From: Alphaproteobacteria bacterium
GTDB taxonomy: Bacteria; Pseudomonadota; Alphaproteobacteria; Ferrovibrionales; Ferrovibrionaceae
Length of the DNA: 64,000 nucleotides
Reading direction: 5' to 3'
Assembly (NCBI GenBank): GCA_017307375.1
Contig: JAFKFH010000005.1
Span: 62,001-126,000, forward strand
This document shows positions 58,270 to 64,000 of this stretch, piece after piece (positions within the stretch are counted from its first letter, which is position 1; each line of letters starts with the position of its first letter). The position numbers and the translations under genes are program-made. The notes below the pieces were generated by a model. That model was not told the origin of the DNA and made no database searches. It saw only the letters and a program-made list of their open reading frames with translations.

Positions 58270-59678
58270 CCTGGCGGCCGCGCTCGCTGCGCGGGCTGCT
58301 GGCCGCGTTCGTGCTGGCGCCGCTGCTCGGGCTGGGCGCCGCCATGGTCTGGCTGTCGGTCGTCCAGGTCTACGAGGCGACCCAGGCCGCCTATGACCGG
58401 GCACTCGCCGGCTCGCTGCTGACCCTTGCGGATCGGGTGGTGTTCGAGCAGGACATGCTGACGGTCGACCTGCCCTATGTCGCGCTGCAGTTGCTCGGCA
58501 TCGGCGGCGAGGACACCGCCTACTACCGGGTCGCGGCCCAGGACCATTGGAACGCCTGGGGCTTCCTCGACTTGCCCCAGCCGCCGCAGCGGCCGGAGAC
58601 GCTGGCAAAGCCGATCTTCTTCTCGGCTTCCTATCGCGGCGAGAGCGTGCGGATCGCCGCGATGGGCCGCCAGGTGATGGATCGCGACCGGCCGCGCTGG
58701 GTGCTGATCGAGGTGGCCGAGACCGAACGCCAGCGCCGCGCCGCCGCCCGCCAGATCGGCTTCGACGAGGCGGCCCGGCAACTTGCGCTCGTCCTGCTGG
58801 CTGCCGGGCTTGCCTGGGCCGGCGTGCTGGTGGCGCTGCGCCCGCTCGGCCAGATCAGCGCCGGTATCGCGGGGCGCGGCCCGCGCGATCTGACGCCGCT
58901 ATCGACCGAGGCGGCACCGACCGAACTGCGCCCGCTGCTCGACAGCTTCAACGGCCTGCTCGACCGGGCGCGCGGCCTGGTCGCGCTGATCGAACGCTTC
59001 ACCGCCGATGCCGCCCATCAGCTGCGCAGCCCGGTCGCCGGGCTCCGGGCGCAGAGCGAACTGGCCCTGCGCCTCGACGATCCGGCGGAATGGCGCCGCT
59101 CGCTCGAACAGGCATCGACCTCGGCGCAGCGGCTGGAACGGCTGGTCGACCAGTTGCTGGCGCTGAGCCGGGCCGAGGCCCAGCGCACGGTGCCGGAGCC
59201 GCCGGCCGTCACCGACATCGCCAGGCTGGCCCGCGAGATCACGGCGGACAATGTCCCGCGGGCGCTGGGGCGCGGCATCGACCTCGGCTATGACGGTCCC
59301 GCCGACGGTGTCACGGTGCCCGGCGGCGCGGAATTGCTGGGCGAGGCGCTGCGCAACCTCGTCGACAATGCGCTGCGCTATTGCCCGGCAGGTGCCGTTG
59401 TCACCGTCCGGGTGGCCCGGAACGGCGAGGCGATCGGCCTGACCGTCGAGGATGATGGGCCGGGAATTCCTGTCGACCTGCGCGCGCGCGCCATCGATCG
59501 CTTCTACCGCCTGCCCGGCAGCCCCGACGGCGGCTCGGGCCTGGGATTTGCCATCGCCCGGGAAATCGCCGGCTATTGCGGCGGCGCGCTGACACTTGCC
59601 GAAGGCGCCGGCGGCCGCGGGCTGGCGGCGACGTTGACGTGGCCCGGCTTCGTGGCGGCCGACGACGCGCAGCGGTGA
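58266..59678 (+). CDS. Sensor histidine kinase (TctE-like)
   Basis: The 470-residue membrane kinase has a helix at ~10-35, a periplasmic TctE_N-type sensor region to ~165, a second helix (~180-200), then HisKA with FTADAAHQLRSPVAGLRAQS (phosphoacceptor His251) and an HATPase domain (NLVDNALRYCPAGA, DDGPGIP, GGSGLGFAIAREI). It partners the response regulator upstream through an ATGA overlap. The likely signal is the substrate or binding protein of the downstream transporter. Confidence 0.92.
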   Translation: MTWRPRSLRGLLAAFVLAPLLGLGAAMVWLSVVQVYEATQAAYDRALAGSLLTLADRVVFEQDMLTVDLPYVALQLLGIGGEDTAYYRVAAQDHWNAWGFLDLPQPPQRPETLAKPIFFSASYRGESVRIAAMGRQVMDRDRPRWVLIEVAETERQRRAAARQIGFDEAARQLALVLLAAGLAWAGVLVALRPLGQISAGIAGRGPRDLTPLSTEAAPTELRPLLDSFNGLLDRARGLVALIERFTADAAHQLRSPVAGLRAQSELALRLDDPAEWRRSLEQASTSAQRLERLVDQLLALSRAEAQRTVPEPPAVTDIARLAREITADNVPRALGRGIDLGYDGPADGVTVPGGAELLGEALRNLVDNALRYCPAGAVVTVRVARNGEAIGLTVEDDGPGIPVDLRARAIDRFYRLPGSPDGGSGLGFAIAREIAGYCGGALTLAEGAGGRGLAATLTWPGFVAADDAQR

Positions 59679-59733
59679 GCCGGGGTCCAGGGAAGCCTGT
59701 CGCGGGAGCCACGTTCGGCGCTGTTCTGAGGCC

Positions 59734-60059
59734 ATGCGGCCTTGCGTCTATATCCTGGCAAGCAAACGTAACGGCACGCTGTATGTCGGCATGACGAGCG
59801 ACCTGATGCGCCGGATATGGGAAAGACGGATGCAGCCGAGGGCTTCACCAGGCGGCATGATGTCCATACCCTCGTCTACGCCGAGTTCCACGAGACGATG
59901 GAGAGTGCGATCCATCGCGAGAAACAGATCAAAGGCTGGCGTCGGGCCTGGAAGCTCACCCTGATCGAGAGCGACAACCCGCTTTGGGCCGATCTCACTG
60001 AATTGGGCGTCACATGGGCCATCGCCCCGCTGCGACGCGAGGCCATGACAGGTACGTGA
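59734..60059 (+). pseudogene. Frameshifted GIY-YIG endonuclease-family gene (YhbQ/COG2827-like)
   Basis: The first frame reads MRPCVYILASKRNGTLYVGM then TSDLMRRIWE, the start of a GIY-YIG domain (here VYI...YVG). Translation leaves frame at about 59821-59824. The rest of the domain continues in the -1 frame as KTDAAEGFTRRHDVHTLVYA and AIHREKQIKGWRRAWKLTLI. Joined, the two halves make a standard ~90-residue protein, except that a codon or so is missing at the joint. The local sequence gggaaag is not a classical slippery site. A small deletion or a sequencing error is the simplest reading. Confidence 0.8.
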
Positions 60060-60104
60060 CAGCTTGAACCGCTAACCTCCCGACAACATCGATGGGAGGA
60101 AACG

Positions 60105-61211
60105 ATGATGCGACGCCGTTCGCTCGCGCTGCTTTTCGGCGCGGCCCTGGTCATGGCCAGCCCGCTTGCCCGCGCCCAGGATCTGCCGACCTATTACCCT
60201 GCCAGCTACAAGGAAACGATCGCCGCCGCCGAGAAGGAAGGCAAGCTGATCATCTATTCGGCGACCGACGCCCAGGCCGCCTCGCCGCTGCTGAAGGATT
60301 TCGGCAAGCTCTATCCGAAGATCAGCGTCGAGTACAACGACCTGAACTCGACCGAGCTCTACAATCGACTGATCTCGGAAATCGCGGCCGGCGCCGGCTC
60401 GGGCGATCTCGCCTGGAGTTCGGCGATCGACCTGCAGATCAAGCTGATCCAGGATGGCTACGGCCAGGCCTACACCTCGCCGGAAAAGGAAAAAATTCCT
60501 TCCTGGGCCAACTACAAGGACCTGGCCTACGGCTCGACCTTCGAGCCGATCGTCTTCGTCTACAACAAGCGCCTGCTGCCGGCCGATCAGGTGCCGAAGA
60601 ACCACAAGGCCTTCGCCACCTACCTGAATGCGAACGCCGCGGCGCTCAAGGGCAAGGTCACGACCTACGACCCTGAGCGCAGCGGCACCGGCTTCGTCTA
60701 CGTCACCCAGGACGACCGTAACGATCCGGCGTTCTGGGATCTGGTCAAGGCGCTGGGCCGGGTCGACGTCAAGCTCTACACCTCGACCGGCACGATGCTG
60801 GAGCGGATCGGATCGGGCGAACATACGCTCGGCTTCAACATGATCGGTTCCTACGCCGTCAACCGCATGCGCAAGGATCCGTCGATCGCGATCCAGTATC
60901 CGGAGGATTACATCACCGTCGTCAGCCGGGCGATGTTCATTCCCAAAGGTGCCCGCAACCCCAATGCGGCAAAGCTGTTCATCGACTACATCCTGTCCCA
61001 TCGCGGCCAGAAGATCATCGCCGACCAGTCCGGCCTCTATTCGATGCGGCAGGACGTCGACGGCAGCTATACGGCCCAGGCCCTGACCAAGACCTATGGC
61101 GAGAAACTCAAGCCGATCCCGCTGAACGACGACGTGACCGCCTATCTCGACCAGCAGAAGCGGCTGGGTTTCCTCAAATCCTGGCGCGACAATCTGCAGG
61201 CCGGCAAATGA
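60105..61211 (+). CDS. Fe(3+)/AfuA-type ABC transporter binding protein
   Basis: The 368-residue periplasmic protein has a signal peptide (MMRRRSLALLFGAALVMASP, cut near ARAQ) and the fold of ferric-iron, hexose-phosphate and phosphonate binding proteins (EGKLIIYSATDAQAASPLLK, NRLISEIAAGAGSGDLAWSS, DPERSGTGFVYVTQDD). Ligand assignment within this family is unreliable from sequence. The ATG at 60105 follows GGGAGGAAACG. It forms an operon with the permease (4-base overlap) and ATPase (8-base overlap), downstream of the TctDE-like pair. Confidence 0.92.
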   Translation: MMRRRSLALLFGAALVMASPLARAQDLPTYYPASYKETIAAAEKEGKLIIYSATDAQAASPLLKDFGKLYPKISVEYNDLNSTELYNRLISEIAAGAGSGDLAWSSAIDLQIKLIQDGYGQAYTSPEKEKIPSWANYKDLAYGSTFEPIVFVYNKRLLPADQVPKNHKAFATYLNANAAALKGKVTTYDPERSGTGFVYVTQDDRNDPAFWDLVKALGRVDVKLYTSTGTMLERIGSGEHTLGFNMIGSYAVNRMRKDPSIAIQYPEDYITVVSRAMFIPKGARNPNAAKLFIDYILSHRGQKIIADQSGLYSMRQDVDGSYTAQALTKTYGEKLKPIPLNDDVTAYLDQQKRLGFLKSWRDNLQAGK

Positions 61212-62881
61212 GGCAAGGCAACGCCTGGCGGATCGCGGTAATTACCGCGACCGCCATTGCGGTGTTCACGCCGCTGGCGCTGATCCTCTACCAGAGCATC
61301 CTGAACGCGCCGTTCTTCATGCCGGCGGCCAGGCCGAGCCTCGATGCCGTGGTCTTCGTCTTTACCGACACCGATTTCTGGCATGCGGCCGGCAACACCT
61401 TTGCCATCGCCATCGGCATGACGCTGATCGCGGTGCCGCTGGGCGGCATCCTCGCGTTCCTGATGGTGCGCACCGACCTGCCCGGCCGCCGCTGGCTGGA
61501 ACCGCTGCTGCTGGCGCCGGTCTTCGTTTCGCCGATGGTGCTGGCCTTCGGTTTCGTGGTGACGCTGGGGCCGGCCGGCTTCGTCTCGACCACGATACGC
61601 GAAATCTTCGGCGGCGTGCCCTGGACGATCTATACGGTGCCCGCGATCCTGGTGATCGCCGGCCTGACCCATGTACCGCACAGCTACCTCTACTGCTCGG
61701 CCGCGCTGCGTGCGCTGGGTTCGGACGTCGAGGAAGCGGCCCGCATCGCCGGTGCCGGGCCCTGGCGCGTCGCGCTCGGCGTCAGCCTGCCGCTGATCTG
61801 GCCGGCCATCGCCTATTCGGGCGTGCTGATCTTCTTCCTCGGCTTCGAGATGTTTGCCCTGCCGCTGGTGCTCGGCGACCCCGAGCGCATCCTGGTGCTG
61901 ACCAGCTATCTGTTCAAGCTGACCAATCGCTTCGGCGTGCCCTCCTACCAGCTGATGGCCGTCGTCGTCGTGGCGCTGGTCTGCGTCACCTTCCCGCTTG
62001 TCTACCTGCAGCGCCGCATGCTGCGCGGCACCGAGCGTTATGTCGCGGTCAAGGGCAAGGGGGCGAGGCTGCGGCCGCTCAAGCTCGGCGCCTGGCGCTG
62101 GGTCGCGTTCGTCGTGGTCATGGCCTGGCTGATCGGCTCGGTCGGCATGCCGCTCGTCGGAATCACGCTCCGTTCCTTCGTCTCGACCTGGGGCATCGGC
62201 GTCGAGCTGATGGAGGTGCTGACGCTGGACCACTATGTCGAGGTCTTCGACTACGAACCGCTGATCCACGGTATCGTCAACACGCTGCTGGTCGGCACGA
62301 TCGGCGGGGCGATCGCGGTGGCGGTCTACACCGTGATCTGCCTGGCCGCCCATCGCTGGCCGTCGGGCTGGTCGCGGTTCCTCGACTATCTCGTGCTGAT
62401 CCCGCGCGCCATGCCGGGCCTGGTCGCGGGCCTCGCGATCTTCTGGGTCTTCCTGTTCGTCAAGCCGCTGACCCCGCTGAAATCGACCCTGTTCTCAATC
62501 TGGCTGGCCTATTCGGTGGTCTGGCTCGCCTACGGCATGCGCATGATCTCGTCGGCGCTGTTGCAGGTCGGGCGCGAACTGGAGGAGGCGGCGCGCGTCG
62601 CCGGTGCCTCGCTGCTGCGCGTCAATTGGCAGATCACCGTGCCGCTGATCCGCTTCGGCCTGGTGTCGTCGTGGATGCTGGTCTTCATGATCTTCGTGCG
62701 GGAATACTCGACCGGCATCTACCTGCTCGGCCCCGGCACCGAGGTCATCGGCGCCCAGCTCGTCTCGCTCTGGGGTACCGGCGCGGTCGACGTCGTCGCT
62801 GCCCTTTCCGTCATCAATGTCGCAATCGTCGGCCTCGGCATGACGCTTGCGCTGCGCTTTGGGGTGAAACTCCGTGACTAA
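61208..62881 (+). CDS. Fe(3+)/AfuB-type ABC transporter permease, fused two-domain form
   Basis: The 557-residue inner-membrane protein holds two six-helix permease domains in one chain, as in FbpB and AfuB. Each has an EAA docking loop: EEAARIAGAGPWRVALGVSL in the first half and EEAARVAGASLLRVNWQITV in the second. The start overlaps the binding-protein stop (ATGA). It ends 8 bases inside the ATPase gene. Confidence 0.94.
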   Translation: MRQGNAWRIAVITATAIAVFTPLALILYQSILNAPFFMPAARPSLDAVVFVFTDTDFWHAAGNTFAIAIGMTLIAVPLGGILAFLMVRTDLPGRRWLEPLLLAPVFVSPMVLAFGFVVTLGPAGFVSTTIREIFGGVPWTIYTVPAILVIAGLTHVPHSYLYCSAALRALGSDVEEAARIAGAGPWRVALGVSLPLIWPAIAYSGVLIFFLGFEMFALPLVLGDPERILVLTSYLFKLTNRFGVPSYQLMAVVVVALVCVTFPLVYLQRRMLRGTERYVAVKGKGARLRPLKLGAWRWVAFVVVMAWLIGSVGMPLVGITLRSFVSTWGIGVELMEVLTLDHYVEVFDYEPLIHGIVNTLLVGTIGGAIAVAVYTVICLAAHRWPSGWSRFLDYLVLIPRAMPGLVAGLAIFWVFLFVKPLTPLKSTLFSIWLAYSVVWLAYGMRMISSALLQVGRELEEAARVAGASLLRVNWQITVPLIRFGLVSSWMLVFMIFVREYSTGIYLLGPGTEVIGAQLVSLWGTGAVDVVAALSVINVAIVGLGMTLALRFGVKLRD

Positions 62882-63935
62882 GCTGTCGGTCGACAATCTC
62901 CGCCTGCGCTATGGCGACGTCGAAGTCCTGAAAGGCGTCTCGATGACGCTGGCCCCCGGCGAGGTCGTGGCGCTGCTCGGCGCCTCCGGCTCGGGCAAGA
63001 CCACGCTGCTGCGCGCCATCGCCGGGCTGGAGGAACCCCATGACGGCCGCATCGACATCGCCGGGCGGACCGTGTTCGACGGCGCCGCAGGCATCGACCT
63101 GGCGGTCGAGGAACGCAACCTGGGGCTGGTGTTCCAGTCCTATGCGCTGTGGCCGCATCGCACGGTGGCGCAGAACGTGGCCTTCCCGCTGACCCTGCGC
63201 CATCGGCCGGCCGGCGAGGTGAAGGAGAAGGTGCAGGCGGCGCTCGACCAGCTCGGCCTCGGCCATCTCGGCGAACGCTTCCCCCATCAGCTCTCCGGCG
63301 GTCAGCAGCAGCGTGTCGCCATCGCCCGGGCGCTGGTCTACAACCCGCCGGTCGTGCTGCTCGACGAACCGCTGTCGAACCTCGATGCCAAACTGCGCGA
63401 GGAAGCGCGACTGTGGCTGCGGCGGCTGATCACCTCGCTCGGCCTGTCCGCGATCTGCGTCACCCACGATCAGGTCGAGGCGATGGCCATCGCCGACCGC
63501 ATCCTGCTGCTCGATCAGGGCCGCATCGAACAGGAGGGCAGCCCGCAGGAGATGTACGGCGCGCCGCGCACGTTGATCGCGGCCGAATTCATGGGCTCGA
63601 ACAACCGCCTGGCCGGGCGGCTGGTCCGCCGCGACGGCGAGCGCGGCTGGCTCGATCTCGGCGACGGACGGGTGGTCGAGGGGGTCGTGCGCGACGCCGC
63701 GCGGCGCGAGGGCGACGATGCCGTGGGGCTGATCCGGCTGGAACAGGTGGGGGTGGCGGCGGAACCCGGCGGCAACAGCCTCGCCCTGTCGCTGGCCGCC
63801 CAGCTCTATCTCGGCGATCGCTGGGAACTGGCCTTCGAGACCGGCGGACAGCCGCTGCGCGCCTTCACCGCCGGCCCGGCGCCGGCGGGCGTGCTGCATG
63901 TCGACTTCCCGCCACGAGCGCTGTGGATCTTCTGA
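62874..63935 (+). CDS. ABC transporter ATPase for the Fe(3+)/AfuABC-type system
   Basis: The 353-residue ATPase has a Walker A motif (LLGASGSGKTTLLRAIAGLE), Q-loop (GLVFQSYALWPH), signature (LSGGQQQRVAIARALVY), Walker B (VVLLDEPLSNLD) and H-loop (CVTHDQVEA). The last ~110 residues form a TOBE domain. The start is GTG at 62874, overlapping the permease by 8 bases. It completes the only full ABC transporter in the window. Confidence 0.95.
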   Translation: MTKLSVDNLRLRYGDVEVLKGVSMTLAPGEVVALLGASGSGKTTLLRAIAGLEEPHDGRIDIAGRTVFDGAAGIDLAVEERNLGLVFQSYALWPHRTVAQNVAFPLTLRHRPAGEVKEKVQAALDQLGLGHLGERFPHQLSGGQQQRVAIARALVYNPPVVLLDEPLSNLDAKLREEARLWLRRLITSLGLSAICVTHDQVEAMAIADRILLLDQGRIEQEGSPQEMYGAPRTLIAAEFMGSNNRLAGRLVRRDGERGWLDLGDGRVVEGVVRDAARREGDDAVGLIRLEQVGVAAEPGGNSLALSLAAQLYLGDRWELAFETGGQPLRAFTAGPAPAGVLHVDFPPRALWIF

Positions 63936-63953
63936 ACAAGGGCCGCAACATCT

Positions 63954-63982
63954 CTGTCACATAACGGAAAGGAGTCCGTCAC
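63954..63982 (+). promoter_or_regulatory. Possible Pho-box-like direct repeat at the window edge
   Basis: ctgtcac (63954-63960) and ccgtcac (63976-63982) are 22 bases apart, which is two 11-base units, the spacing of PhoB binding repeats. The middle unit (cggaaag) is poor. It follows the transporter stop by 18 bases, so it may belong to a gene beyond the window. Confidence 0.25.
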
Positions 63983-64000
63983 ACCGCGGTCCTAGTGTTC

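Noticed and set aside
59815-59826. Programmed ribosomal frameshift in the GIY-YIG gene
   Set aside because: The sequence tgg gaa aga does not give an X-XXY-YYZ slippery heptamer in the zero frame, and no strong stimulatory hairpin is seen just downstream. Mutation or sequencing error is simpler.

Overview
The window is about 64 kb of high-GC DNA with dense, codon-biased genes, very likely chromosomal DNA of an alphaproteobacterium, probably of the Rhodospirillales type. The evidence is an RNase E with a long insertion in its S1 domain, the aroQ-accB-accC-aat cluster facing DUF2155, mlaD and an NDUFA12-type complex I subunit, a B12-dependent class II ribonucleotide reductase, and a ScsC/DsbA-type thiol oxidoreductase. 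I saw no rRNA, tRNA, CRISPR array, insertion sequence or phage gene. Many long open frames antisense to real genes are by-products of the GC bias and are not listed.

Layout. 1-9.6 kb: the 3' part of rne, ended by a clear intrinsic terminator, then minus-strand genes for a PagL-like lipid A deacylase, a membrane protein with a 25-codon membrane microprotein in front of it, an overlapping aminotransferase/nucleotidyltransferase pair, a GGDEF-EAL protein and a gamma-glutamyltransferase-like lipoprotein. 9.7-13.3 kb: bepA-like M48 protease, glpK and a DsbA-family protein on the plus strand. 13.4-19.8 kb: a tight minus-strand operon of maiA, a large hybrid histidine kinase with a duplicated PAS pair, and 8-oxoguanine deaminase. 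19.9-27.7 kb: a divergent carbohydrate locus. One arm has a solute-binding protein, two permeases and a sulfatase. The other has a ROK regulator, a Gfo/Idh/MocA oxidoreductase and a ThuA protein. Matching operator-like repeats lie in the shared promoter region, and no transport ATPase is present. 27.7-31.7 kb: homogentisate pathway genes hpd-hmgA-fahA with a MarR regulator and a good palindromic operator. 31.8-37.0 kb: flavoprotein, YccF, TehA, YcaQ glycosylase and an MgtC/DUF4010 membrane protein. 37.1-40.7 kb: a feruloyl-CoA synthase, periplasmic binding protein and MarR operon with a repeat-rich promoter. 40.7-46.4 kb: AsmA, a second maiA with another MarR, a divergent ampR/class A beta-lactamase pair, and DedA. 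46.6-56.3 kb: aroQ-accB-accC-aat, the facing NDUFA12-mlaD-methyltransferase-DUF2155 block, an orphan binding protein, and nrdJ with NrdR-box-like sites. 56.3-64 kb: an EstB-type serine hydrolase, a TctDE-like two-component system, a frameshifted GIY-YIG gene, and an Fe(3+)/AfuABC-type ABC transporter. The window ends in intergenic DNA with Pho-box-like repeats.

How it fits together. Housekeeping genes sit at the two ends: rne, bepA and dsbA on the left, and aroQ-accBC-aat-NDUFA12-nrdJ on the right. In related bacteria the dsbA and aroQ ends are often close together, so the roughly 33 kb between them looks like an accessory catabolic and sensory insertion. Its themes are aromatic degradation (homogentisate and ferulate-type acids), carbohydrate or sulfated-carbohydrate uptake, and beta-lactam resistance, each with its own local regulator.
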